DNA of 27,844 nucleotides from JAEUMW01 sp039807745 (lineage in GTDB: Bacteria; Pseudomonadota; Gammaproteobacteria; Burkholderiales; JAEUMW01): NCBI GenBank assembly GCA_039807745.1, contig JBDHRV010000035.1, positions 1 through 27,844 of the forward strand, in the 5' to 3' direction. The notes below the pieces were generated by a model, which saw only the letters and a program-made list of their open reading frames with translations, was not told the DNA's origin and did no database searches. Position numbers and translations under genes: made by a program. Positions 8,546 to 15,930 of this stretch are shown here, in pieces (position 1 is the first letter of the stretch; every line of letters begins with the position of its first letter).

Positions 8546-9469
8546 TCAGCCGAGCGCGGTATCCAGCACCATCATCAGCGCGAATCCCGTCATCACGCCA
8601 AATGTCGCAATAGTCTCGTGTCCGCGCCGGTGCGACTCCGGGATGATTTCATGGCTGACGACGAACAGCATGGCGCCGGCCGCGAACGCCATCGCCAGCG
8701 GCAGCAGCGGAGCGTACGCTGCCACGAACGTCGCACCCAGCGTTGCCGCAATGGGCTCGAGCAAACCGGTTCCGGTCGCCAGCGCGACGGCGGTGAGCCG
8801 GCCGTAGCCGGCCAGCATCAACGCCAGCGCCGTGACCAGACCCTCCGGCATGTTCTGGATGCCGATTCCGAGCGCGAGGCGTCCCGCCGAGCCGGAATCC
8901 GGACCGCCGTACGCGACGCCTACCGCGAGACCTTCCGGCAGGTTGTGAAGCGCCATCGCGAACACGAAGAGCCACACCCGTCGCAGCCGTTCCGCTCCCA
9001 CGCCGTGCACGTCCCCCGCGAGGTGCGCGTGCGGCAGCAAGCGATCGCAAAGGGACAGGAAAGCGCCGCCGGCGAGCAATCCGAATGCGATCGTGATCGA
9101 CCCCGCCTTGCCGGCCGCTTCAATCGCAGGCAGCAGCAACGAGAAAGCGGCCGCCGCGAGCATGACACCGGCGCCGAAACCAAGCGCCGAATCGCGCACG
9201 CGATCCGGGACACGGTGGACGAAGAGGAGCGGGAGGGCGCCCAGCCCGGTGGCCATGCCGGCCACGAGACTGGCGAGCCCTGCCTGTTGCACGTTGGGAT
9301 GCGACGTGATGAAACCCGCAAACGACGCGCCGGCAAGCGCGAGCAAGTGCAAGAGGCCGCCGGCGACGATCGCCGTACCGACGAGCCGCCGCCAGTCCGG
9401 CCGCCACCCTCGGGGCTGGTCAGTGCCGTCCCGAAGCCAGTCAGCTATCGTGAGCATTGCTGTGGTCAT
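8546..9469 (-). CDS. ZIP family divalent metal transporter
   Basis: Inner-membrane protein of 307 residues with about eight hydrophobic segments. Two metal-binding helices are recognisable: HNLPEG (within ALHNLPEGLAVGVAYGG) and QNMPEG (within GIQNMPEGLVTALAL). These are the signatures of the ZIP family, which brings Zn2+, Fe2+ or Mn2+ into the cytoplasm. The loop with the sequence LPHAHLAGDVHGVG is histidine-containing, as is common before the fourth helix. The arrangement most resembles the GufA/ZupT side of the family; the substrate cannot be read from the sequence. It lies 27 bases downstream of dps on the same strand, so the two are probably co-transcribed. The ATG at 9469 is preceded by a purine-rich GAGAG, a weak ribosome binding site. 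Confidence 0.9.
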   Translation of the reverse strand: MTTAMLTIADWLRDGTDQPRGWRPDWRRLVGTAIVAGGLLHLLALAGASFAGFITSHPNVQQAGLASLVAGMATGLGALPLLFVHRVPDRVRDSALGFGAGVMLAAAAFSLLLPAIEAAGKAGSITIAFGLLAGGAFLSLCDRLLPHAHLAGDVHGVGAERLRRVWLFVFAMALHNLPEGLAVGVAYGGPDSGSAGRLALGIGIQNMPEGLVTALALMLAGYGRLTAVALATGTGLLEPIAATLGATFVAAYAPLLPLAMAFAAGAMLFVVSHEIIPESHRRGHETIATFGVMTGFALMMVLDTALG

Positions 9470-9496
9470 AGATTGCTCTCGCGGGTTCTGCGACCT

Positions 9497-10012
9497 CTAT
9501 TTCTCCAGCAGGCTTCTCAGCATCCAGGCCGTCTTCTCATGGACCTGCATGCGCTGCGTCAGGAGGTCGGCCGAAGGCTCATCGTGGGCTTCATCCACCA
9601 CGGGAAAGACCGAGCGCGCCGTGCGGACCACGGCTTCCTGACCTTCGACCAGGATGGCGATCATGTCCTCCGCCTTCGGCGTCCCGTTGACTTCCTTGAT
9701 GGAGCTCAAGCTGGAGAACTCGCCATAGGTACCCGGCGCGCGGTAACCGAGGGCGCGGATGCGCTCGGCGATCAGGTCGACGGCGAGCGCGAGCTCGTTG
9801 TACTGGGTCTCGAACATGAGGTGCAGCGTCTGGAACATCGGGCCCGTCACGTTCCAGTGGAAGTTGTGGGTCTGCAGATAGAGCGTATAGGTATCGGCCA
9901 GCAGCTTCGCGAGACCCGAGGCAATGGCTTCGCGGTCCGCTTCGTTGATGCCGATGTCGATGTTCGCCCCGTTACCCGACGTGGCTTTCTTCGTGGCTTT
10001 CTTCGAGCCCAT
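9497..10012 (-). CDS. dps: Dps family ferritin-like DNA-protecting protein
   Basis: 171 residues. Dps proteins form hollow 12-mers that oxidise and store iron with hydrogen peroxide and shield DNA in stationary phase. The inter-subunit ferroxidase residues are present: H52 (HNFHWNVTGP), H64 and E68 in LHLMFETQYNEL, then D79 and E83 in DLIAERI. The N-terminus (MGSKKATKKA) is lysine-rich and could bind DNA. The start at 10012 is supported by AAGGAG six bases upstream on the coding strand. A ZIP transporter gene follows after 27 bases, so iron or zinc handling may be co-regulated. Confidence 0.94.
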   Translation of the reverse strand: MGSKKATKKATSGNGANIDIGINEADREAIASGLAKLLADTYTLYLQTHNFHWNVTGPMFQTLHLMFETQYNELALAVDLIAERIRALGYRAPGTYGEFSSLSSIKEVNGTPKAEDMIAILVEGQEAVVRTARSVFPVVDEAHDEPSADLLTQRMQVHEKTAWMLRSLLEK

Positions 10013-10050
10013 GGTGCTCTCCTTTGCAAGGGGTGTGCTGAGAAGACCCT

Positions 10051-10081
10051 ATTATGATCGAAGGTTGCCCACGCGGTTCAA
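10051..10081 (-). promoter_or_regulatory. Possible dps promoter
   Basis: On the minus strand TTGAAC (10076-10081) and CATAAT (10051-10056) lie 39-69 bases ahead of the dps ATG. Their 19-base spacing is longer than the sigma-70 optimum, which would fit an activator-dependent promoter such as those controlled by OxyR, but no operator was recognised. Confidence 0.3.
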
Positions 10082-10247
10082 CGCGCGGCGATCGTTTGTG
10101 CGGATGTCCACGATAGCATATGCCGATCCACGGCAATGAGCGCGGACTCCCGCGAGGGCCGCTTCGCGTGGATGCACGCGGAGAAATCGGCTATTCTTCG
10201 CTCGCAAGCACCCACGGATTGCCTCAAGCTACCTGAAGGAGATGCTC

Positions 10248-11141
10248 ATGCGTTCGTCCCTCATCGTCGTCGCCATTGTCGCGGCGTGCCTCGCGTATCC
10301 GGCCGGCGCACAGGAACTCACCGGCACCCTCAAGAAGATCAAGGACACCGGCTCGATCACCCTGGGTCACCGCGAGTCGTCGATCCCGTTCAGCTATTTC
10401 GACGACAAGCAGCAGGTGGTGGGCTATTCCCAGGAACTCGCCATGAAGGTCGTCGACGCGCTGAAGAAGCAGCTCAACATGCCCAACCTGCAGGTGAAGC
10501 TCAACCCGGTGACTTCCCAGACCCGCATCCCGCTGGTGCAAAACGGCACGGTGGACCTGGAGTGTGGCTCCACGACCAACAACACCGAGCGCCAGAAGCA
10601 GGTCGCCTTCTCCAATTCCATATTCATCATCGGTACGCGGCTGATGACGAAGAAGACCTCGGGCATCAAGGACTTCCCCGACCTCGCTGGCAAGACCGTG
10701 GTCACGACCGCCGGCACCACCTCCGAGCGTCTCATCCGCAAGATGAACGAAGACAAGAAGATGGGGATGAACATCATCAGCGCGAAGGACCACGCCGAAT
10801 CGTTCCTTATTCTGGAATCGGGCCGGGCGGTCGCGTTCATGATGGATGACGCGCTGCTGTACGGCGAGCGGGCGAAGTCCAAGAACCCGGACGAACTGGT
10901 GGTGGTCGGCACGCCGCAATCCTTCGAGGTCTATGGGTGCATGATGCGCAAGGACGATCCGCAGTTCAAGAAAGCAGTGGACGACGCGCTCGCGGCGGTG
11001 ATGAAGAGCGGCGAGGTAGAGAAAATCTATGCGAAATGGTTCCAGAGTCCGATTCCGCCGAGGGGCCTCAATCTCAAATTCCCGTTGAGCCCGGAGCTCG
11101 CGGCATTGTACAAAGATCCGAACGACAAGGCCCTCGAATAG
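10248..11141 (+). CDS. gltI: Glutamate/aspartate ABC transporter periplasmic binding protein
   Basis: 297 residues, SBP family 3. A signal peptide (MRSSLIVVAIVAACLAYPAGA) is followed by a mature protein starting near QELTGTLKKIKDTGSITLGHRE. HRESSIPFSY, VGYSQELA, a TRIPLVQNGTVDLECGSTTN block and GTTSERLI match the GltI/BztA/DEBP group that binds glutamate and aspartate. The start is set at 10248, not the ATG at 10242, because GAAGGAG at 10235-10241 touches the first ATG but sits six bases ahead of the second. It is the first gene of the gltIJKL cluster. The hairpin after its stop probably keeps binding protein in excess over the membrane subunits. Confidence 0.92.
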   Translation: MRSSLIVVAIVAACLAYPAGAQELTGTLKKIKDTGSITLGHRESSIPFSYFDDKQQVVGYSQELAMKVVDALKKQLNMPNLQVKLNPVTSQTRIPLVQNGTVDLECGSTTNNTERQKQVAFSNSIFIIGTRLMTKKTSGIKDFPDLAGKTVVTTAGTTSERLIRKMNEDKKMGMNIISAKDHAESFLILESGRAVAFMMDDALLYGERAKSKNPDELVVVGTPQSFEVYGCMMRKDDPQFKKAVDDALAAVMKSGEVEKIYAKWFQSPIPPRGLNLKFPLSPELAALYKDPNDKALE

Positions 11142-11164
11142 GACCCGGAGCGGTGACGTCGCGT

Positions 11165-11192
11165 AAAGGGGAACCCGAAGTGGTTCCCCTTT
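11165..11192 (+). terminator. Strong hairpin between gltI and gltJ (attenuating or stabilising)
   Basis: AAAGGGGAACC (11165-11175), a 6-base loop, then GGTTCCCCTTT (11182-11192) make a perfect 11-bp stem. Only three T residues end the stem and none follow, so full termination is unlikely. In binding-protein operons such hairpins commonly protect the upstream message or cause partial termination, giving more binding protein than permease. Confidence 0.7.
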
Positions 11193-11235
11193 CTGTCTCA
11201 GCTCCAATCGAAACAGACCTTGAACGGGACCTGAG

Positions 11236-11979
11236 ATGAACTACGCATGGAACTGGGGCATCTTCCTGCAGAAGACGCCGGATGGCTCCGCGACCTACAT
11301 CGACTGGCTGATCTCCGGGCTCGGCTGGACGGTCTCGGTGGCGCTGTCGGCGTGGGTGCTGGCACTCGTCTTGGGCACCGTGCTCGGTGTGATGCGCACA
11401 GTGCCCAACAAGTGGCTGTCCGGCATCGCCACCGCCTACGTCGAGATTTTCCGCAACGTCCCGCTGCTGGTGCAGTTGTTCATCTGGTATTTCGTCTTCC
11501 CGGAGTTGCTGCCGTTCGGCCTCGGTGACCGGCTGAAGCAGATGGACCCGACGCTGAACGCGTTCCTGACCTCGTTCCTCTGCCTGGGGTGGTTCACCGC
11601 CGCGCGCGTGTGCGAGCAGGTCCGGGCCGGCATCAACTCGCTGCCGAAGGGGCAGAAGAACGCGGGGCTCGCCATGGGCCTCACGCTCTGGCAGACCTAC
11701 AGGTTCGTGCTGCTGCCGATGGCGTTTCGCATCGTCATCCCGCCCTTGGGCAGCGAGTTCATGAACATCTTCAAGAACTCGTCGGTCGCGCTCACCATCG
11801 GGCTGCTCGAGCTCACCGCCCAGAGCCGGCAGATCGCGGAGTACACGGCGAACACCTTCGAGGCCTTCATCGCGGCGACCGTGCTCTACATCTGCATCAC
11901 GCTCACGGCGGTCGCGATCATGCGCTGGCTGGAGCAGCACTTCCGCGTCCCGGGCTACATCGCGGGAGGCGGGAAATGA
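11236..11979 (+). CDS. gltJ: Glutamate/aspartate ABC transporter permease GltJ
   Basis: Inner-membrane permease of 247 residues from the HisMQ family. After an amphipathic N-terminus the first membrane helix spans about WLISGLGWTVSVALSAW. The EAA loop that docks on the ATPase is visible as RAGINSLPKGQKNAGLAMGL, followed by LLPMAFRIVIPPLGSEF. FRNVPLLVQLFIWYFVFPELLP and a long periplasmic segment (LGDRLKQMDPTLNAF) are typical of GltJ versus GltK. The gene starts 94 bases after gltI, beyond the hairpin, and its stop overlaps the gltK start (ATGA, 11976-11979), implying translational coupling. Confidence 0.92.
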   Translation: MNYAWNWGIFLQKTPDGSATYIDWLISGLGWTVSVALSAWVLALVLGTVLGVMRTVPNKWLSGIATAYVEIFRNVPLLVQLFIWYFVFPELLPFGLGDRLKQMDPTLNAFLTSFLCLGWFTAARVCEQVRAGINSLPKGQKNAGLAMGLTLWQTYRFVLLPMAFRIVIPPLGSEFMNIFKNSSVALTIGLLELTAQSRQIAEYTANTFEAFIAATVLYICITLTAVAIMRWLEQHFRVPGYIAGGGK

Positions 11980-12653
11980 GCTACGACTTCGACTGGAGCT
12001 CCATCCCGGGGGCGATTCCGTTCCTGCTGAAGGGGATGGGGCTGTCGCTCACGCTGCTCGCGCTCGCCATGTTTGGCGGCATTCTCTTTGGCACCCTGCT
12101 CGCGCTGATGCGCCTGTCACCCATCAAACCGCTCGCCTGGTTCGCGGGCGCGTACGTCAACCTGTTCCGCTCGATACCGCTGATCCTGGTGATCTTCTGG
12201 TTCTACTTCCTGGTGCCCTTCATCATCGCTGCGGTGTCCGGTCAGCCGGCGACCGTGGGACCGTTCTACTCCGCGCTGATCGCGTTCATGATCTTCGAAG
12301 CGGCGTATTACTGCGAGATCATCCGGGCCGGCATCCAGAGCATTCCGCGCGGGCAGGTGTCGGCCGCCTACGCCATGGGTATGACGTACGCGCAGGCGAT
12401 GCGGTACGTGATCCTGCCACAGGCTTTCCGCAACATGATTCCGCTCCTGCTCACGCAGAGCATCATCCTGTTCCAGGATACTTCCCTCGTGTACGTGGTG
12501 AGCCTGCCGGACTTCCTGGGCGTGGCGGGCAAGATCGGGCAGCGCGACGGGCGGCTGGTGGAGATGTACCTGTTCGCGGCGCTCGTGTATTTCGTGATGT
12601 GCTACGGGGCATCCTATCTCGTCAAGCGACTCCAGAAGAGGTACGCGGTATGA
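11976..12653 (+). CDS. gltK: Glutamate/aspartate ABC transporter permease GltK
   Basis: Second inner-membrane permease of the importer, 225 residues. It has five hydrophobic segments and the EAA loop RAGIQSIPRGQVSAAYAMGM followed by VILPQAFRNMIPLLLTQ. FRSIPLILVIFWFYFLVPF is the conserved stretch of GltK-like subunits. The ATG at 11976 overlaps the gltJ stop and the TGA at 12651 overlaps the gltL ATG at 12650, so the three transport genes are read as a coupled unit. It is taken to pair with GltJ as a heterodimeric channel. Confidence 0.92.
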   Translation: MSYDFDWSSIPGAIPFLLKGMGLSLTLLALAMFGGILFGTLLALMRLSPIKPLAWFAGAYVNLFRSIPLILVIFWFYFLVPFIIAAVSGQPATVGPFYSALIAFMIFEAAYYCEIIRAGIQSIPRGQVSAAYAMGMTYAQAMRYVILPQAFRNMIPLLLTQSIILFQDTSLVYVVSLPDFLGVAGKIGQRDGRLVEMYLFAALVYFVMCYGASYLVKRLQKRYAV

Positions 12654-13384
12654 GCATGATCGAGATCAAGAACGTGTCGAAGTTCTACGGCGATTTCCAG
12701 GTGCTGAAGGATTGCACGACCAGCGTCGAGAAGGGCGAAGTGGTGGTCGTGTGCGGGCCTTCGGGTTCCGGCAAGAGCACGCTCATCAAGACCGTGAACG
12801 GGCTCGAGCCCTTCCAGCAGGGCGAGATCTTCCTGAACGGGATCTCGGTCGGGGACAGGAAGACCAACCTCGCGCAGCTGCGCTCGAAGGTCGGCATGGT
12901 ATTCCAGCACTTCGAGCTCTTCCCGCACATGAGCATCACGGACAACCTCAACCTCGCTCAGATCAAGGTGCTCGGCCGCTCGAAGGAGGAAGCGATGGCG
13001 AAGGGACTGAAGCTGCTCGATCGCGTGGGACTCAAGGCGCACGCCAAAAAGTATCCGGGTCAGCTCTCCGGCGGTCAGCAGCAGCGGGTCGCGATCGCGC
13101 GCGCGCTGGCGATGGATCCGATCGCGATGCTGTTCGACGAGCCCACCTCCGCGCTCGATCCGGAGATGATCAACGAGGTGCTGGACGTGATGACCGAGCT
13201 CGCGAAGGAAGGGATGACGATGATGGTCGTCACGCACGAGATGGGTTTCGCGCACAAGGTGGCGCACCGGGTCATCTTCATGGATCAAGGCGCCATCGTC
13301 GAAGACCGGTCCAAGGACGACTTCTTCACCCACGCGCAGACGGAGCGGGCGCGGCAGTTTCTCGCGAAGATCCTCCATCATTGA
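12650..13384 (+). CDS. gltL: Glutamate/aspartate ABC transporter ATP-binding protein
   Basis: Cytoplasmic ATPase of 244 residues that powers the GltJK channel. Walker A GPSGSGKST is at 36-44, the signature LSGGQ at 139-143, Walker B MLFDEP from 160 and the switch histidine in VVTHEMGFAH. The start is set at 12650 because it overlaps the gltK stop as ATGA; a second ATG at 12656 (MIEIKN) is possible. The last 59 bases (13326-13384) overlap the 3' end of the convergent bufC gene, and the final residues (FLAKILHH) are near the usual family end, so the overlap does not seem to come from a gltL read-through. Confidence 0.95.
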   Translation: MSMIEIKNVSKFYGDFQVLKDCTTSVEKGEVVVVCGPSGSGKSTLIKTVNGLEPFQQGEIFLNGISVGDRKTNLAQLRSKVGMVFQHFELFPHMSITDNLNLAQIKVLGRSKEEAMAKGLKLLDRVGLKAHAKKYPGQLSGGQQQRVAIARALAMDPIAMLFDEPTSALDPEMINEVLDVMTELAKEGMTMMVVTHEMGFAHKVAHRVIFMDQGAIVEDRSKDDFFTHAQTERARQFLAKILHH

Positions 13385-14177
13385 AGAGGTCGGTTGCGCC
13401 GTCGCGCAAGCCGGCCACGAGACCGTCTTCGATCCAGCATCGCAGCAGGCCTGCCGCCCGACCTGGCGTCTCGGCCTCCGGCACATGGGCGGCAAGGCCG
13501 ACGCAGAGCTCGGCGAACGTCGCGGCTGCGGCGGCGCGGTCCAGCGCTTCGGCTTCGTCCGCGGCGAGCTGCCGGTAGCGCACGCCGAGATCCTTGCGCC
13601 AGACGAGCCACGACACAGCGGCCGCTCCTGCGGCAGACAAGGGCGGCAGGGATTCGCCAGCGGTGGCCGCTTGCCAGAACCGGGGCACCTCGACTGGCAG
13701 CTGCACCCGCCTTGCGGAAGGATGCAGGGTCAGAACGAGCCGAGGCCACGCAGCAGGCGGAATACGCCCCATGTCCTCGGCCGTGACGGGGCGCTCGTCT
13801 GCCGCATCGAACGCACCGGCGATGGCCCATTCGAAAGCCGCGAGACTCGCCATCGGCGCCTCGTCGTCACGGCAGCACGCGCGCAGGAACTCCCCGAACT
13901 GCGCGCCGTACCAGCGCAGGTTGAAGTAGGGCGACGGATGCGCTTCGACGAACGCACGCGCGACGGCGGCGAACCGAGCGACGCCCAGCGCGGCGCGCGT
14001 GGCCGGGTAGTCCGTTGCGAGCGAGTCGATCAGGCGCAGTCGATAGCCTTCGCGGTAGATTTCGAAGCGCCCACGCCGATCGCCGTTAGGTGGCGAGGCG
14101 ATGGTGCGCGGCACGCGGTCCTCGGAGCCGAGAACGGCCGCACTGAACGCAAGCTGGAGCGCGCGCAACGACCTCAT
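13326..14177 (-). CDS. bufC: DUF2063 partner protein of a DUF692 RiPP enzyme (BufC/HvfC-like)
   Basis: 283 residues. The N-terminal domain holds RGRFEIYREGYRLRLIDSLATDYPATRAALG and later AHPSPYFNLRWYGAQFGEFL, the pattern of the DUF2063 (HvfC/BufC N-terminal) family. In characterised MbnBC, TglHI and bufferin systems such a protein recruits the precursor peptide to the DUF692 oxidase. Its ATG at 14175-14177 overlaps the bufB stop as ATGA, a sign of tight coupling. The C-terminal half is less conserved and Ala-rich, and the last 20 codons run into the end of convergent gltL. The tail (RETAAPAPSARG) looks unconstrained, so a recent extension through a lost stop is possible. The symbol is by family and context. 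Confidence 0.85.
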   Translation of the reverse strand: MRSLRALQLAFSAAVLGSEDRVPRTIASPPNGDRRGRFEIYREGYRLRLIDSLATDYPATRAALGVARFAAVARAFVEAHPSPYFNLRWYGAQFGEFLRACCRDDEAPMASLAAFEWAIAGAFDAADERPVTAEDMGRIPPAAWPRLVLTLHPSARRVQLPVEVPRFWQAATAGESLPPLSAAGAAAVSWLVWRKDLGVRYRQLAADEAEALDRAAAAATFAELCVGLAAHVPEAETPGRAAGLLRCWIEDGLVAGLRDGATDLFNDGGSSRETAAPAPSARG

Positions 14178-15010
14178 GCCGCGCGCTGCTGGAGGACCGA
14201 GGCCGCGATGCCGCGCGCCGTGTCGAGCTCGGCGAGCAGCTCGTCCAGCGGCGGGATGCGGTCGTCGCGCTCGATCATGGTCGGCACCGGACCGAAGCGC
14301 TCCACGGCGCGGCCGTACAGCGTCCAGACGTCGGATATCACCGGGGCGTCGTGGGTGTCGATCACGTGGTCGGTATTGTCGGTGTGGCCGGCGAGATGGA
14401 TTTGCCGCACGCGCTCGCGCGGCAGGGCATCGAGATATCCGAGCGGATCGAAGCCGTGGTTGCGGCTGCTCACGTAGACGTTGTTGACGTCGAGCAGGAT
14501 GAGGCAATCCGCGGCTTCGGCGGCACGCGCGAGAAACTCCTGCTCGCTCATCTCCGACGCCCGGAAGGTCACGTAGCTCGACGCGTTCTCGAGGAGGATG
14601 CGCTCGCCCAGAAAGTCCTGTACCGCCCGCACGCGCTCGACCACGTGCTGGAGCGCCATCTCGGTCCAGGGCAGGGGCAGCAGGTCATGGAGGTTCCTGC
14701 CGTTCACACCGGTCCAGCACAGGTGATCGGAAATCCACGCCGGCTCGATGCGCCGGGCGAGCGCTCGCAGTTGCCGCAGATAGTCGGCGTCGAGCGGATC
14801 GGTGCCGCCGACGGAAAGCGAGACGCCGTGCAGGACCAAGGGGTAGTCCGCGCGCACGCGTTCGAGGTAGTGAAGCGGCTTGCCGCCGGGTACGAGGTAG
14901 TTCTCGGTCAGCGCCTCGAACCACTCGACGCGCGGGTGGGTCGCCAGGATCGCCTCGTAATGCGGGGCGCGCAGTCCCAGGCCAAAGCCGGACAGCGAGG
15001 ATTGGTTCAT
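14174..15010 (-). CDS. bufB: DUF692 multinuclear iron RiPP-modifying enzyme (BufB/MbnB-like)
   Basis: 278 residues, TIM-barrel type. Conserved metal-binding positions are visible in order: H61 (LHGVSLSVGG), H96 (SDHLCWTG), E141-N142 (LLENASSY), D174 with N176-N177 (LLDVNNVYVSSRNHG), H205 and H209 (IHLAGHTD), H220 (IDTHDAPV) and E247 (MIERDDRIP). DUF692 enzymes (MbnB, TglH, BufB, HvfB) use iron and oxygen to modify cysteines of a partner peptide. The start at 15010 (ATG) gives the family length and begins MNQSSLSGFGLGLR. A GTG 45 bases upstream is also in frame; neither has a strong ribosome binding site. It lies 55 bases after bufA and is coupled to bufC. Confidence 0.92.
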   Translation of the reverse strand: MNQSSLSGFGLGLRAPHYEAILATHPRVEWFEALTENYLVPGGKPLHYLERVRADYPLVLHGVSLSVGGTDPLDADYLRQLRALARRIEPAWISDHLCWTGVNGRNLHDLLPLPWTEMALQHVVERVRAVQDFLGERILLENASSYVTFRASEMSEQEFLARAAEAADCLILLDVNNVYVSSRNHGFDPLGYLDALPRERVRQIHLAGHTDNTDHVIDTHDAPVISDVWTLYGRAVERFGPVPTMIERDDRIPPLDELLAELDTARGIAASVLQQRAA

Positions 15011-15065
15011 CGTCCAGGGGGCGACTGCGGTGAGCAGCGCCGGAGCACCACCCACCGCACCCGCG

Positions 15066-15326
15066 CTACATCTTCACGACCTTGCCACCCTTGGCAGCGC
15101 ACTCCTTCTCGGTGGTGTGGACCCAGCCCTGGCCCTTGCAGGCGTTCTTGCCCCCGCAATCGTTCTTTGCGCTCTTGCAGGCACTCTGCCCTTTGCATCC
15201 GTTGATGCCGGCACACTGGACCTTCGCTTCCTCCGCCGCGCTGGCGGTTCCGATAGCGGTGGTGGCGAACAGCGCGGCGGCGGCGGCAGCGAGTGCGGCG
15301 CCGGTCATCTTGCTCGATGTATTCAT
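15066..15326 (-). CDS. bufA: Cysteine-rich exported precursor peptide (bufferin, BufA-like)
   Basis: 86 residues. A clear Sec signal peptide (residues 1 to about 30, cleavage near ASA/A) precedes a roughly 56-residue mature part with six cysteines at 38, 44, 50, 57, 63 and 76. Spacing is 5, 5, 6, 5 and 12 residues, with Gly/Lys/Asn between, and a single Trp at 68. Small DUF2282-like proteins of this kind encoded just before DUF692 and DUF2063 genes are the precursors of bufferins, RiPPs in which cysteines become thiooxazoles that bind copper. The ATG at 15326 has AGAGGAG a few bases upstream. The role here (copper or other metal buffering in the periplasm) is inferred from family and context. 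Confidence 0.88.
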   Translation of the reverse strand: MNTSSKMTGAALAAAAAALFATTAIGTASAAEEAKVQCAGINGCKGQSACKSAKNDCGGKNACKGQGWVHTTEKECAAKGGKVVKM

Positions 15327-15432
15327 GCTTGCTCCTCTGGGTTGTCGGGTGTTTGCGCCGAGCGGGGGGTCCCGCCTGGCGCCGTGTCCTGTTACGCTCG
15401 GGAGGCAGGAACGGATGCAGCCCAACTTCTCT

Positions 15433-15461
15433 TTGCGAAAAGCGAAGGGTACTGCTATTTA
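15433..15461 (+). promoter_or_regulatory. Candidate sigma-70 promoter in the bufA / ACT-gene divergent region
   Basis: TTGCGA (15433-15438) and TATTTA (15456-15461) are 17 bases apart and point to the ACT-domain gene, with a start near 15468. For the opposite direction the minus strand has GTAAC (complement of 15391-15395), which resembles an ECF-sigma -35 element about 65 bases ahead of bufA. Bufferin operons are often ECF-controlled, but the matching -10 here (CGGGA after 16 bases) is not convincing. Confidence 0.4.
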
Positions 15462-15509
15462 GAGAGTTGGGGTACGCCGAACAAACCGTCTCACGCGCGG
15501 GGGAGATCC

Positions 15510-15920
15510 ATGCCAGACAACATCCAGAAGGTCACCTATTTCATCTGCAGTCGGCCCAACAAGCCCGGCGAGGGCGCCCATCTGCTCAAGCAGTTGAAGG
15601 AGGCGGGGGTGAACCTTTACGCTTTCCACGGTTTTCCGAGCGGTCGCCGCGCCCAGATCGATCTGGTGCCGGAGGATGCGACGCTCTTCAAGAAGGTGGC
15701 GAAAAGGCTCGGCATCGAGCTCGAAGAGACCAAGACCGGCTTTCTCGTGCGCGGGAAGGACCGGGTCGGCGCGATCGTGGAGATGCTGGAAACGCTGGCG
15801 GCCTCCGACATCAACATCACGGCGATCGACGCCGTGGTGGCGGGGGCGGGGCGGTTCGGCGCGATCTTCTGGGTCAGGCAGCAGGACGTGACGCGCACCG
15901 CGAAGCTCCTCGGCGTCTGA
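15510..15920 (+). CDS. Tandem ACT-domain protein
   Basis: 136 residues, starting at ATG 15510 with GGGGGAG just upstream. The first half (VTYFICSRPNKPGEGAHLLK, then AGVNLYAFHGFPSG) and the second half (KDRVGAIVEMLETLAASDIN, then ITAIDAVVAGAGRFGAIFWV) each show the beta-alpha-beta pattern of an ACT regulatory domain, with the ligand-facing turn after the first strand. Such free-standing double ACT proteins are thought to sense amino acids; no enzyme domain is attached. It is divergent from the buf operon and convergent with the FAH gene (10-base gap). The ligand is unknown. Confidence 0.75.
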   Translation: MPDNIQKVTYFICSRPNKPGEGAHLLKQLKEAGVNLYAFHGFPSGRRAQIDLVPEDATLFKKVAKRLGIELEETKTGFLVRGKDRVGAIVEMLETLAASDINITAIDAVVAGAGRFGAIFWVRQQDVTRTAKLLGV

Positions 15921-15930
15921 AAGCGATGGC

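Noticed and set aside
10136..10849. A 237-codon frame starting before gltI
   Set aside because: It overlaps gltI out of frame; gltI has the signal peptide, ribosome site and family motifs.
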